A stretch of DNA of 64,000 nt, from NCBI GenBank assembly GCA_900323505.1, contig OOIN01000012.1, positions 992,001-1,056,000 on the forward strand, read 5' to 3'. Within the stretch, counting starts at the first letter, position 1. Each line of letters starts with the position of its first letter. The position numbers were made by a program, and so were the translations under genes. This document shows positions 1-10,032 of the stretch, one piece after another. The DNA is from Ustilago trichophora. Taxonomy: Eukaryota > Basidiomycota > Ustilaginomycetes > Ustilaginales > Ustilaginaceae. The notes under the pieces were generated by a model, which was given only the letters and a program-made list of their open reading frames with translations, was not told where the DNA came from and searched no databases.

Positions 1-183
1 AGCCACAATTGTGTCGTACTTAAGCGAACGCTCCACTTTTTCCCATTTGGAGGAAATTTGCCGAATTCCGAATTTCTGCCACGACCCTGAAAGAGACTTG
101 ACTTCTTCTTGCCAACCGTGCTTTGACCATCCCAGTTCTCTCTCCACACCATCTCTCCTCACCTTGCCCGATACACAACAAAG

Positions 184-585
184 ATGTCGAGCCTCGACGT
201 AACACCTTCGAGAGTTGCACCAAGGGGCAAAGACCCGGCTCAAGGGGTCTACTACAAATTGGCCTTGTTCAGTGTAGCTCTCTTTGCGGCTCCTTTATTT
301 GCGTATTACTTTGCCAAGGATCGATATTTCGCCGGTAAGCACGCTCCCACTAGTCCCTTGCTACAATCAAGAGAACGAGACTCAGATGCTGATCTACTTG
401 TGGTCTCTTTGTTGGGGGAGGCAGGCAACGCGACGTATGCGGGTGGACTGGCGGCGCTAGTGGTCAATTTGGTTTTAGGGGCGTATGTCGTTGTTGCGTT
501 TTTGGAGGATGATTCTGATGTTGTGGCTGCGGCAAAGCAGAGCAAGGGGCAGAAGACAAAGGAAGAAGGGAAGAAGGATAAGTGA
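184..585 (+). CDS. VMA21: V-ATPase assembly factor VMA21
   Basis: Small ER membrane protein that chaperones assembly of the V0 sector of the vacuolar H+-ATPase. Two exons: 184-334 and 425-585, with a 90-nt intron (donor GTAAGC, acceptor GGCAG). Splicing gives 103 residues and removes a stretch that would break the second membrane segment. Two hydrophobic segments are visible, one around LALFSVALFAAPLFAYYF and one around LAALVVNLVLGAYVVVAF. The second carries the N..YAG..A..VN.VL..YV..A..E pattern of the family. The C-terminus ends KKDK, a dilysine ER-retrieval signal like that of yeast Vma21. The intron also reads through in frame, so the unspliced frame alone would be misleading. It is convergent with ORC2. 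Domain match and splice are seen directly; function is from family knowledge. Confidence 0.88.
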   Translation: MSSLDVTPSRVAPRGKDPAQGVYYKLALFSVALFAAPLFAYYFAKDRYFAGKHAPTSPLLQSRERDSDADLLVVSLLGEAGNATYAGGLAALVVNLVLGAYVVVAFLEDDSDVVAAAKQSKGQKTKEEGKKDK

Positions 586-836
586 TCCATTGACAGCATC
601 AAGCCGTAGAAAAGGAGGTATCGGAATCACACTAGTTGCTTTAACAACGAGGACAGCTCGTAAGCAACCAGTCAGTATACCCGATCGTAATTTGCACTGT
701 TCATCAAAGCAATGCAAACACGGTCATCATCTCAGACAACACAGAACGATGGTCGCACACCACACACATCTAAACACAAGCGATGCAAGGGCGACAGAAA
801 AGGGTGTATCATTCGTAACACGACATGGTGTGAAAT

Positions 837-3464
837 CTAGATCGACTTCAACCGCTCCAAGACGGTCGCAAGCACCTTTGCATCAGCCAAACCGATGCTT
901 ATGACGCCCTGTTTGCTGATATGGCACAAGTGATGATCCTTGAACTCGATCAGAAGCGATTTGAAGTCGGCCTCGTTGGATACGAGGAATGACCGTTTCG
1001 CCTTGTTAAGCAAATCTGCGTAAGGTACACCTCCCACTCCGCCTGTGGTTCCTTCCGTGGTGCTCGAAGAAAGGCTTTGTTTGGCGAGGAGGTTGAACAG
1101 GGCTCTCGCCTTCGTGGTGACCGATTTGAGAATCGAGATTGCCGAAGTCTCGGAGACTGTGCGGAAGGAATCGGATACTTGGAGACCGTTGTAGTATGCC
1201 ACGTCTGCAGAGGTCGATGCTGACGATTGGGCCGCGCCGACGGGCTGCTTGGCGGCAAGGCTCGATGCAGAGCCGATAAGGTCGAGTGAAGGAGGGAGCG
1301 CAGGCATCCAAGAAGCAAAGGCCGGATTCGATCGCATGATAAGCATCTCATCCAGACTCGGCGTGTAGGTTGACATGTTCTGCCAGATCCAACACAATCT
1401 CCCGCTTCCCTGTCGCGCTCCTGAAGTGTCGTGGGACAGGGGAGAAGGTTTGTCTGATGTCTGATGGCCAGTGGTAGATGCGATGAAGCCAGAGTTGACG
1501 TGTTCCGTGGTGGCCATAATGTGGATGTTGCTCGACCGAGCAAGGGTCTCGAGGACGCTCTTGAAGCGCAAAGATTGCATACCGGGCGCGTCAAATGTTT
1601 CGAGGATCAAAAAGAGCTTTGTGGGGCCCGCAACGTCGGTTCGAGAGAACCGCCTGACGATCCTCTCTGCCCTCGCGGCAGTCAGAGTGGAGACGACCAT
1701 CCCTGCCTTGCCTCCCTCCTCCTCTTCGTTTCTTCCTGCAGCTGCGCTCACCGTCAACGAGCCCAACCCAACCGCCCGCTCCACTTCAGCTAACAGATCT
1801 TCCACCTTGAACCCCTTCATCGCCCCTTGAGCCACCACGCCCACGGCATCCCCCTCGGCCTCGATCCGTTTGGCTACAAGCTCGGTCAATAGCTTTGTCT
1901 TGCTCCCCACGCCATGGAAAATGATCGCGTACCCTGCCAAGAGTTGGGCGAGGTAGACAGGGAGCAAGCGGCGATACATGCGCGTGGCGAGGTCAGAGAT
2001 GGATGCACCACTGCGTGTTTGTCCCGCCACGACACGTTCGAGGTTGCGCGAATCAAGGGCTGGAAGTTTGGCAGAGATGAGCGTCGAGGAGGTGCCGATG
2101 CCCATCCCTGCGAGACCACGGGCTCGTTTCGAGGTGTTGAAGAGAAAGTAGGCATCGGATGAGGTGGGCTTGACGAGATTTGAGCCGCTTAGTGCACCGG
2201 TGGCGGCAGCGCTACTGCTGGACGAGGGTGCGCCGTACATCGAGAGAGAGGTGCCATGATCGACGCCGTTGAGAGCAGAGCGACTGTGCGCACGAGAGGC
2301 TTGAATGAGCGGATTGGTCTCCCAGTCCGGACGGCGGTTCTTGGATCCTGGTGGACGACCTTTTGGTTTGGGCTGCTTGGAGGCGTCTTCCGTCTCGGCG
2401 GCTGCAGAGGCGGCAGCTTCGGCGAGGGCAGACATGGCTTCGTTGTTCTGCCCATCGGCTTGTGATGTTGGCTCGAAAGGTTGTCGCTCCTTGCGCTTTT
2501 CGGTAGATGGGATCGAGGCAAGATTGTCGTCTGCGTACTTCTTCAGGAGCGGTAGACCAGGTCGAGGTCCTTCATCCACCCTCTCTGCTGCTTCTTGCGC
2601 AGCTTGCTCTGCAGCTCCGTTCGTTGTAGCTCTTTCTGCTGCCGGCAGAGGTTCCCCATCCGGTCCAAGGCTATCGACAAAGTCGGCCAGCTCGGCGTCC
2701 TGTTGTCGATATAGGATCCTCCTCCTCAGCCTCGCCAAGATGTCATCCTGTTTCCGTGGCGAATCATTCTCGTCCTGCCATTCGTCCTCGTCCTCCGCTC
2801 CCACACCGGGAACGATTCCTGCCCCGCTCTCATCGTCAAACTCCAAATCGAGCCCTGCGAGTAGATCGAATTCTCGTTTCCTCTTCTTCTTGACAGGTTT
2901 GACATCCTCCTCTCCCTCAACCTTCACTTTCGGCGGTCTTCCTCTGCGCTTCGGCACCTTCATCATCACAGCATCAGGATCGACAACCTTTTTTGGCCGA
3001 CCACGTTTCTTTGCTGAACCATCGGGATTGAACTTGCGCCTGGATCTGCGGGGACGTTTCTCTCCGGGGGCATATTTACGAGGCCGACCTCGCTTCTTGG
3101 GAACCTTTGGTTCTGGCTCCTTGCGAGGTCGGCCGCGTTTCTTCTTCGCAGGAGCATCGTCGCCCGTTGCGAGAGGGATGACTACCTCTACGCCGTCATT
3201 GGGGATAGCTGTATTGCTGGACTTGGCCTTGCCCTTTGAAGGGTAAGGATCTTTAAGCATGTCAATCACATCTTCCTCGTCATCTTCTGAGCCAGAATCT
3301 GAGCCTGAGTCGGACCCTGATCCAGAGCCAGAGCCAGAGCCAGACCCGGACTCGTCATCAGTGGCAGGGAGGGAGGACAATTCGTCGCTTTGCCAATCAT
3401 CGTCGCCTTCTACATCAAGGTCTTGCGCCATCACCTTGCGACGTTTGGTGGGCTGACGCGCCAT
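837..3464 (-). CDS. ORC2: Origin recognition complex subunit 2, with AT-hooks
   Basis: DNA replication initiator subunit acting in the nucleus as part of ORC. About 875 residues from the ATG at 3464 (MARQPTKRRK); an upstream frame to 3776 exists but looks like 5' untranslated sequence. The C-terminal half carries the Orc2 fold: YFLFNTSKRARG, then RRLLPVYLAQLLAGYAIIFH and the degenerate nucleotide-loop motif GVGSKTKLL, followed by a winged-helix-like end. The N-terminal third is disordered, with a Gly-Ser/Asp repeat (about residues 45-65) and four RGRP-core AT-hooks at about residues 105-178, plus a weaker GRP motif further on. AT-hooks are not a standard Orc2 feature, although fission yeast Orc4 has them, so this may be a lineage-specific DNA-binding arm. 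It lies tail to tail with VMA21 and has no visible intron. Confidence 0.9.
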   Translation of the reverse strand: MARQPTKRRKVMAQDLDVEGDDDWQSDELSSLPATDDESGSGSGSGSGSGSDSGSDSGSEDDEEDVIDMLKDPYPSKGKAKSSNTAIPNDGVEVVIPLATGDDAPAKKKRGRPRKEPEPKVPKKRGRPRKYAPGEKRPRRSRRKFNPDGSAKKRGRPKKVVDPDAVMMKVPKRRGRPPKVKVEGEEDVKPVKKKRKREFDLLAGLDLEFDDESGAGIVPGVGAEDEDEWQDENDSPRKQDDILARLRRRILYRQQDAELADFVDSLGPDGEPLPAAERATTNGAAEQAAQEAAERVDEGPRPGLPLLKKYADDNLASIPSTEKRKERQPFEPTSQADGQNNEAMSALAEAAASAAAETEDASKQPKPKGRPPGSKNRRPDWETNPLIQASRAHSRSALNGVDHGTSLSMYGAPSSSSSAAATGALSGSNLVKPTSSDAYFLFNTSKRARGLAGMGIGTSSTLISAKLPALDSRNLERVVAGQTRSGASISDLATRMYRRLLPVYLAQLLAGYAIIFHGVGSKTKLLTELVAKRIEAEGDAVGVVAQGAMKGFKVEDLLAEVERAVGLGSLTVSAAAGRNEEEEGGKAGMVVSTLTAARAERIVRRFSRTDVAGPTKLFLILETFDAPGMQSLRFKSVLETLARSSNIHIMATTEHVNSGFIASTTGHQTSDKPSPLSHDTSGARQGSGRLCWIWQNMSTYTPSLDEMLIMRSNPAFASWMPALPPSLDLIGSASSLAAKQPVGAAQSSASTSADVAYYNGLQVSDSFRTVSETSAISILKSVTTKARALFNLLAKQSLSSSTTEGTTGGVGGVPYADLLNKAKRSFLVSNEADFKSLLIEFKDHHLCHISKQGVISIGLADAKVLATVLERLKSI

Positions 3465-4070
3465 TCTGTGGGTAGAATATCGAGTGGCAGCTGTGCTGAG
3501 CCGTTCGATGTGGGAAGGTTGAACAGGTAAGTTGGCTGAGATTGAATGCTGAGCTGAAGACACGTGCTGAACTGAGGCGGCAGTCCTGGCCGTATGGGAA
3601 CCATGCAGGACCGGCGAACGGACTTGCTCCAAGATCGAGGTGAGTAAGACAAAGACCAGAGGCAAACACCGTCGAGTTGTGCAGACGATGAGAGAACGGG
3701 AGTGTAAGGTGTTGGTTGATGGACGTGGGTGAGCTTTATCCGAGGTCTGTGTGTAGGACAGTCTTGAGCGAAACATTTTCCCGAAATCCGAATATTTTGG
3801 TCTGCAACGCGCCAGGGTCTTGACAAGCTGCTAAGATTCAAAAGCTGGAGCTTCAACACACTCTCGGATCTCTCTGAGATGCTTCGACCTTGACTTCAAG
3901 CATGGGCTTGTCGTGGAACATACGAGCACAGACTGGGTAAAGAAGGGCTACTCAAAGGCTTGAATGTGGATACGCTGAATTGAGAATGTAATTGTGAATG
4001 CTTAATCATGCGAAGGAAGAACCGAGAAAGATTGCGTTGCGCCTCGGCTTCAAATACCAAATAGGAGCGC
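3465..4070. other. Intergenic, no gene seen
   Basis: Upstream region of ORC2 and downstream of the PIN-domain gene. Open frames here are short extensions of ORC2 or of no recognisable content. No RNA gene or repeat seen. Confidence 0.6.
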
Positions 4071-5651
4071 CTACCATCTGTCATTGCGATGCCTATTAAT
4101 GCCTCCTCTTGATTTGGGTCCTACCTGCTGTACGAGGTCTTCCCAGCTGATTTGCGGGTTCAACGCTTCTGACTCGACCGGCTGCTGATCTTGAGAGACT
4201 GATGCCATGGATGACGCAGGCTGGTGCCGCGAGGGACTAACTGGCAAACGCGTAGATCTGGACCTCGACATATGCTGCGAATGATGCGGACTGTGTATGC
4301 TGTCGCTAGTGCCTCGTCCTTCTGCCGAGGCAAACGAGCGCATAGCAGGACGTGTAGGATGAACCGACATGAGTGGGATTGGCATCGGGCCTGGTGTGGG
4401 GAGCTGCTGCTCTTCGGTGTCCATATCGACTTCCAGGATCTCGCTCGCTGACGTGTGAAGAGCAATGTGAGTGAACGGTGGAGTATGGCACTCATTTGCG
4501 GGTAGAGGTTGGGTATATGTGTCTTGTTGCGAGATGTGTTGGTGAACGGGGGCCGACTGCCATATAGGCTGGCCCGGGCGCTGTTCAATGCTTTGGTTCT
4601 GCTGGCCGAACCGCTGCCTGTCGTTTTGTTGTTGATGATGTTGTTGCTCTGGCTGTCGAGCAGTACCGGACTGGTACTCCCACTGATCGATGAGTGCATC
4701 AGCTACCAGTGTCCATTTTCGCTCCGAGCTCTGCACCTCCTTGAAGCCATGCTTGAGTGCGGTGGCGAGCTCGCGCATGCCCAACGAGTCGATTCCGTCA
4801 AGCTCTGCTTTTGTACGGGCGTTGGTGTCATCCGAACAAAAGCATACGCATGATGGTGTTTGACCTTTGAGGTCCGCGCAAAACTTGACGATCTCGTCGT
4901 CGCACGAAAGCGGATTGTCCAAATCCCAGCGCGAACCGACACCATTAGAGCGTTTGGAGCGACTGTAGTGTGTCGAAGGCTGAACGAATAGCGGCCAGAG
5001 ATCTTCGGATAGGCTGGCGCCGGTTTGATTGATGGGGACACGCTTCTGTTTTTGTAGAGCCGATAGTAGCCAGTGATTGGCCTCTCTTGCTTGCGATGCG
5101 ACTGGTCGACCAGAGTCATTTTTGCGACGAGTGATCTTTAGGCCATCGAGCTCAGACACGACAACGTAAGGGACAACGAGTTTGATGAGCGAAGGTCGTG
5201 TCGGAACGGCCGAAGATGGAGGCTGTTGGTTGACTGCGGCTGCGTAGGCCACGTTTCGAGTCAAGAGCGCAGCAAAGAGCGCTTTAAGCAGATCGAGGCA
5301 CGACATGAGTGTGTTCGTATCGAGCACCCAGAGTGAAGGTTGATGAGTCAAGCGCTCGGGATGTCCGTGCAGAGTCATGGGCTGGAGAGCTGCAATTGAT
5401 GGTGGCGTCGACTCACGACTGTCAAAGCTGCCGTTAGCGTTGGGTGCAGGGGCAGCAACATGACCGTCATCGCGGAGTTCTTCATGGTCCATGAGGTGTT
5501 CTTCTTCCCATTGCTCTTCGTAGCGAAAGCGATTGAGTTGTGGATCCCATACATAATCTCCTTTGGAGATGGTGAGGCGCACTGGGTTGGATGGTCCCGA
5601 CTGGCCCAGTGCAAGCAACCTTTCATTGTAGAGGTCCGCGTAGGTCGGCAT
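4071..5651 (-). CDS. PIN-domain endoribonuclease, SWT1-like
   Basis: Predicted 526-residue protein. A PIN nuclease domain starts near residue 108 with WVLDTNTLMSCLDLL (metal-binding Asp at about 111). It continues with VVPYVVVSELDGLK (conserved Glu and Asp), then DDEIVKFCADLKGQ and CFCSDDTNARTKAELDGI, which supply the later acidic residues. This order and spacing resemble Swt1, the nuclear mRNA-surveillance endonuclease of yeast. The C-terminal 200 residues are Gln/Ser/His-rich and probably disordered. Start chosen at MPTYADLYNE (5651): the frame extends upstream, but that part is unlike protein. PIN domain is a confident call; assignment to Swt1 rather than another PIN family is an inference from motif wording. 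Confidence 0.75.
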   Translation of the reverse strand: MPTYADLYNERLLALGQSGPSNPVRLTISKGDYVWDPQLNRFRYEEQWEEEHLMDHEELRDDGHVAAPAPNANGSFDSRESTPPSIAALQPMTLHGHPERLTHQPSLWVLDTNTLMSCLDLLKALFAALLTRNVAYAAAVNQQPPSSAVPTRPSLIKLVVPYVVVSELDGLKITRRKNDSGRPVASQAREANHWLLSALQKQKRVPINQTGASLSEDLWPLFVQPSTHYSRSKRSNGVGSRWDLDNPLSCDDEIVKFCADLKGQTPSCVCFCSDDTNARTKAELDGIDSLGMRELATALKHGFKEVQSSERKWTLVADALIDQWEYQSGTARQPEQQHHQQQNDRQRFGQQNQSIEQRPGQPIWQSAPVHQHISQQDTYTQPLPANECHTPPFTHIALHTSASEILEVDMDTEEQQLPTPGPMPIPLMSVHPTRPAMRSFASAEGRGTSDSIHSPHHSQHMSRSRSTRLPVSPSRHQPASSMASVSQDQQPVESEALNPQISWEDLVQQVGPKSRGGINRHRNDRW

Positions 5652-6552
5652 GGTAGATGGAGAGACAATCTGGGATACCGTTGAACAGAGGAGTCTACCG
5701 AGATAGAGCGGTTCAGGTTGCGAAGAGCATGTCCGAAAGTGTGAGGCTGAGTTCAGGGATGCAATGTATGCGTTCAAGGGCTGCTTATCCTAAGTTTCGG
5801 CATCTTCCCTTGCCCACGCTGTTGAAAGCGTTCCGACTCGAGAGCGATGCGAAAGGCAAAGAAGAGACAAAAGGGTGCGTGGGAAGAAGATGAAGCAGAA
5901 GCCAAAGAATAGGAAAGGAAGGGTCCAAGCCAAACCATGAGAGGCTCGAGCGTGGACGCTGCGCAAATTCAAGTGGAGGCCAAGAGGTGCGCTTTGCCAG
6001 CCTTGTCGACCTTCTTCGCGAAAATTGGTCACAGACAATTGTGGGTCACGTGCAGCGGCTTTTTGGGAGGGAAGAGAAACTTTTTGGAAACACGCGAAAC
6101 GGGAAGAAGGACGATCCGACCATGTCAACTCCTTTCTTCTTTTCCTCAACCTACTAAAGAAACTTATATATCACGGCACCTCGATTACCAAAGCTCTTGG
6201 CTCCAGTCGATCCGGGCGTTTGCGTGCTTGGATCTGGCAACGGTCTTGTTGCTATGATGAGGTGCCAAGATCAAACTAAAGCGGGAATTATAATGCTTGC
6301 TGGTCCCGTAACCTATGGCCATTCGAGCTTCGCTTTTCCCGTACATTCTTCTCTTTGCTCTCTTTTCAGGCTTTCCCATCTTTTGCAATTATACACAAAT
6401 CTCCCTCGATTCTGCTCTCTGTATTGCATCGCTGTGTTGTTTCATCTGTTGCTCGGCGTGCTTCGTCATGGGATAAAATCTGGAGATCTACAACTACTTA
6501 ATCGCATCTCTCATTGGCAGTCGTTGATATTGATTTTTGTTTTCGTTCCTTC
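5652..6552. other. Intergenic, no gene seen
   Basis: Upstream of the PIN-domain gene and of the 5S rRNA gene. Only short open frames without recognisable content. No repeat or RNA gene seen before the 5S gene. Confidence 0.55.
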
Positions 6553-6671
6553 CATCTGCGGCCACAGAACCTTGAAAGCACCGCATCCCGTCCGATCTGC
6601 GAAGTTAAGCAAGGTATCGCCTAGTCAGTACTGCGGTGGGGGACCACGCGGGAATCCTAGGTGCTGCAGTT
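6553..6671 (+). rRNA. 5S ribosomal RNA
   Basis: The segment matches fungal 5S rRNA along its whole length. It has the 5' GCGGCCA..GAACCTTGAAAGC start, the internal control region GTCCGATCTGCGAAGTTAAG, the loop E/helix IV segment with GTGGGGGACCACGCGGGAAT, and a 3' end (GGTGCTGCAGTT) that pairs with the 5' end. A run of six T lies just downstream. It is a single copy outside any rDNA repeat in this window, so a dispersed 5S gene transcribed by RNA polymerase III from internal promoters. Ends are accurate to about two bases. Confidence 0.93.
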
Positions 6672-6675
6672 CTTC

Positions 6676-6681
6676 TTTTTT
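6676..6681 (+). terminator. Pol III oligo-T terminator of 5S rRNA
   Basis: Run of six T about five bases after the mature 3' end of the 5S rRNA, the usual RNA polymerase III stop. Confidence 0.7.
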
Positions 6682-6939
6682 GCCCAAGTTTCCCACTGAA
6701 AGTGTTAAGCCGTCCAGTGTCGGGCTCGCCGAAGGCTGTGCCTAAAGAAAAAGAGAAAATCGGCACGTCGGCTAGAAATGCACACAGGGAGCTGAACCCT
6801 GCGTGTCTGTGAACGCACAATCTAGGCTCAGCTCGGCTCACTTTCCTATGAAACTACCTCACACCCATCACGACCACCACCACCTCCACCACCACCATCA
6901 TCACCGTCGTGTCCAATACCACGTTCTCATATCATCAAC

Positions 6940-7419
6940 ATGGCAAACAACAATAACAATACTAGCGCTCTTGCACAATCTGGCTCCAAGCCTCCAGCCC
7001 CGAAACCTTCACGGGAAGACGACACAATGCAGCCATACACCGACGAACCCGTTCCTTCCTACGAGACTGCACTCCGAGAAGGCGCGGGTGGCGGCATCGG
7101 TTCCGGCCCTTCTGGCTCCAATATTGCTGCTCAGCCTGACATCCCCGCTCAACCCACTTACGGCTGCTCGCCTTACACACCTCATGGTACAGCCCGCATC
7201 GTTATTGTCCCTGCTCCTCATTGTCAGCACCCGCAGCAATTTGCTCAGATGCACTCTGCACAGGCTCAGACGCAAGCCCTTTTACCCACCCCTGCAACCA
7301 TGCAGACCCCTACAGTACGAAGGGCGAAACCTCGCTTCTTCTTGGCCCTCTTGCATGGTCTCATCATCTATGTTCTCATCAATCTTCTTGTCGACTTGAC
7401 TGTCACTCGCAAGTGGTGA
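6940..7419 (+). CDS. Small single-pass membrane protein, unknown
   Basis: 159 residues, no recognised family. The N-terminal 120 residues are Pro/Ala/Gln/Asn-rich and look disordered, with a short PVPSYETALRE stretch resembling a PY-type motif (P-x-Y) used for WW-domain or ubiquitin-ligase binding. The last 25 residues are one hydrophobic segment (FFLALLHGLIIYVLINLLVDL) closed by TVTRKW, which suggests a tail-anchored protein with the N-terminus in the cytosol. There is no signal peptide. The start follows a CAC/CAT-rich leader with a sensible ATG context (AACATGG). An overlapping plus-strand frame (6803-7399) shares the same DNA but has no such features. Real gene likely; role unknown. Confidence 0.6.
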   Translation: MANNNNNTSALAQSGSKPPAPKPSREDDTMQPYTDEPVPSYETALREGAGGGIGSGPSGSNIAAQPDIPAQPTYGCSPYTPHGTARIVIVPAPHCQHPQQFAQMHSAQAQTQALLPTPATMQTPTVRRAKPRFFLALLHGLIIYVLINLLVDLTVTRKW

Positions 7420-7609
7420 TCAGCTTGCGATTCTCCGATACCTTCGCATATGACCCGATATACCCGATATCTTCTCGTAAATCCTTTTCAATCGCGCTAT
7501 CACTACCACATTCAAAGTTGGCAACGTAACGAAAGGCTTTACATGGACCAGAGTCGACTTTATATGACATGATAAAGCGTATCGCACGCTGTGCGCGTTT
7601 CGACGGATC

Positions 7610-8539
7610 TCACCAAGACCGACCAGTGTCTTCCTCGTTTTCGGAATTGGAGCCGGATGATGATCGATGTGGTCCGCTGAAACTCACGTCACCAGAACCC
7701 CTTGAGCGGGCGGGGCCCCTCCATCCCTGCTGCCTTGCTGCTTCTTCCTGCCTCAAAGCTTCCAGCTGAGCTTCTCTTTCGGCATAATATTGCTGGTACC
7801 AATGGCTGGTGAAAGCGTTCACAAAGGATCGCGCCATAAATTGGTCTCCTTCCCCCGGAACCGGAAGGACCTGCATATTAGGATCGCTAATAAACCTCTC
7901 GAATCTGTATTCCAACGTTGATTCAGAGCCCAGACGGAATCATCAGTCATACAAGCTTCTATCAAGACCATGTCAGAAGCAGTCAACCTACCTCGGTTCC
8001 ACTCCACGGTATTTATTGCCCCTTTGATTCTTGCTGCGTACGCAGAAGCATATCACATTCATCATGGGTCAGTACAGCGAATCCTGATCCGGAAATGTTC
8101 TGTCTGCATTCCGAGGACTAGGTATACTCACATGTGGAAAACCAATTCGCTGAGAAACCGAGACGTAGGAGGGAGAGAAAAGAAGCAAAAAGGTCAGATT
8201 GCTTTCTCACATGCCAGCAGAAAACGCATAATCTTATCCGTTGACTCACTCCAAGGAGTCGTCCAGCACTCTCTTGCCATTGTTGCGCAAGAAATCCTTC
8301 CAACGCTCCGTCACGCCTCTTGCATCGTCGAGGGTGTGACCCATACCGGGCAGCATTTTCATGTTCGTGACTGTGTGCCAGAGATACTTGGCATCCAGGA
8401 TGTAATCCATCTGCTGATGCGGTAAGATGACGGGCAGTTCGGGCTGTACGGGCGGTGCGCAAAAAACTCCAGACATCAGCCATAGGCTTCCTGTCCCGAT
8501 AGCGATCAAGTTCAGAGCTTTAGTCATGTTGTAAGGCAA
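7610..8539 (-). CDS. Candidate secreted effector E1 (array family)
   Basis: First of the minus-strand array family. Four exons fit in frame: 8250-8539, 8132-8149 (18 nt), 7992-8033 (42 nt) and 7610-7904, giving 214 residues. Donors are GTGAGT, GTGAGT and GTAGGT; introns are 87-100 nt. Exon 1 holds a signal peptide (hydrophobic IGTGSLWLMSGVFC, with an alternative start at 8527), the AKYLWHTV element and the module ERWKDFLRNNGKRVLDD. The last exon opens RFERFISDP, then has a Glu/Gln-rich helix and a Ser/Gly-rich tail that lacks the clear W-G-x-x-L-S-L motif of E7-E11. Extracellular action is inferred from the signal peptide; no biochemical function is recognised. A TATA-like box lies 106 bp upstream. 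Confidence 0.75.
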
Positions 8540-9831
8540 GATGAGAAAGATAGATATGTAAGAGGGTGGAGAAGATGGGAGTGAGAAACGGAGAATCGAG
8601 AGAGATATGGGAGGTCAAGCCAAGTCAACTCGCAAGAGGGCATCTCTTTATAGGCGTGGCAGCTTTCCAGACCGCACCGGGCGAGTGCATGGCTAAAGTA
8701 GCCAGGCAGTCCATCCATCCAGGCATACGGGCTCGTACCATGGACGCACAATAGACCGCTTGTCAACTTCACCAACGTCGACTCCCTTCCATGAACGCGG
8801 CCCGATCAGCTCGCTGCTGCACTGCAGTACGCCGGCACACTCAGAATGTTGCCGCCGGTGAGCTGCATGTTGCCCAATCACCTGGGAAGATTCGGCCTCG
8901 AGAGTTTTCGGCATGAAGGAGATCTCGCGACCGACTCTTCTGCTTCTTCTTCACGCTTCTTGATCGGACCAAAATTCCCCACGCCAACACAAAACCAAAT
9001 CCACCACTTGGAAGATGCGCCCGTCGTGGGAATCAAGACGCCACATTGGATCTTCAGATGCGACATTTCCCGTGTGGCGGCCTATGACACTGCAGTCTAG
9101 ACGACTAAGCACAAAGAAATTCCATCAATGTTATTCGCAAGTCAACCGCCATGTGCCTTGTCTTCAGCATCCTGATCTTGCGCTGTAAGCCTCGTCCGTG
9201 AATGAACGTCCGAGCTGGACCAGGAATGACTTTTTGGATTAGGGTTAGCGAACTGTGAAGCACGGCAACTCTAGCAATCCAGCAGAAGCTTTCCGGTCCA
9301 AAGAGTTGCTTGAGTATCCGAAATTTTATCAGTGCAAGCTTGGACTCCCGAGACCCTCAATTGACCGAAATCTCACCGAGTTTCATCAGACTTCATCAAG
9401 GAGCTGGTGCTGCGTAAGAATTGGTCCTCGATCTTCGTCTAATTAAGCCCTTAATAATCGTTGTGCTCTCACACGTTGCTTCTTCACCGTGACCTTGTTG
9501 CTCAAGAACGGATAGCGTGGATACTTCGCCGGCAAAGCTGGAACATTTTTTTTTTTTTTTTCACAAACTGAAAAAAGTGGGTAGAGATGAATTGTACCAC
9601 CGCCACAACTGGCGTTCTTATCCACAGCAATGTGGTTGTGGTGGGCTGCTTTTGCAGATGCATGAGTGGAAATGAGAAAATGAGGAAAGAGTGTTGTGGT
9701 TGAGGCATGGCTTGCAGAAGCAGGCGCTCGATTCAGTAAAGTTTTTGCAGTTATCGGATGAAGCCAGGTCGTTGACAGGATCGACCGCGCCGGAATACAG
9801 CGCTAGCGAATTGATCTGATCTTTTGGTCGA
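8540..9831. other. Intergenic, no intact gene
   Basis: Promoter region of E1 and sequence downstream of relic E2. Holds a 16-T run at 9546-9561. No open frame with recognisable content. Confidence 0.55.
8645..8653 (-). promoter_or_regulatory. TATA-like box of E1
   Basis: CTATAAAGA on the minus strand, 106 bp before the E1 start. Similar boxes lie before several other family members. Confidence 0.45.
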
Positions 9832-10032
9832 CTAACGTGACTGTTCGAAGAGAAGGCTGTCGGCGTTATCGGGCAGCCGGGCATGGCTGCCGGCTGCGAC
9901 CAGGTCCGGCCTTTGATCGAGGTATTTGGCGTAACTTTCGATGAGTGCACTAGCGATCTGCTTGGGGAACGGATTCAGGACGAAGGCTTCCCTGTCGGCG
10001 GCGGGGCTTCGTACAAATTTCTCTCAGCCTGC
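9832..10032 (-). pseudogene. Relic E2: last exon of an array-family gene
   Basis: The minus strand reads ALIESYAKYLDQRPDLVA, then HARLPDNADSLLFE and a stop at 9832-9834. This is clearly homologous to the last exon of E3 (RRIITEYAYYLDKNPHLVAV, then RLPDTAEALLLK). Near the expected acceptor, the bases corresponding to E3 CTGAAGAAATTTGTG read CTGAGAGAAATTTGTA. That is one extra base, so the conserved splice phase leads to an early stop. No exon 1 with the W..FL module could be found between here and E3. Only a short hydrophobic stretch near 10152-10215 (LLALSFLAVSLFCMASS, no ATG) might be a signal-peptide remnant. Best read as a decayed family copy. Confidence 0.7.

Noticed and set aside
2305..3246. 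Long plus-strand open frame opposite ORC2
   Set aside because: Lies entirely antisense to the ORC2 coding region; composition is a mirror of its Gly/Arg and acidic stretches and it has no domain.
6803..7399. 198-codon plus-strand frame overlapping the small membrane protein
   Set aside because: His-rich start comes from a CAC/CAT repeat in the leader; the frame at 6940-7419 has a better start and a clear membrane segment.
9238..9250. TTAGGGTTAG stretch, telomere-like
   Set aside because: Only one and a half repeats, inside unique sequence; no telomeric array.
9546..9561. 16-T run as a retroposon tail
   Set aside because: Too short and without flanking duplication or coding remnant to support it.
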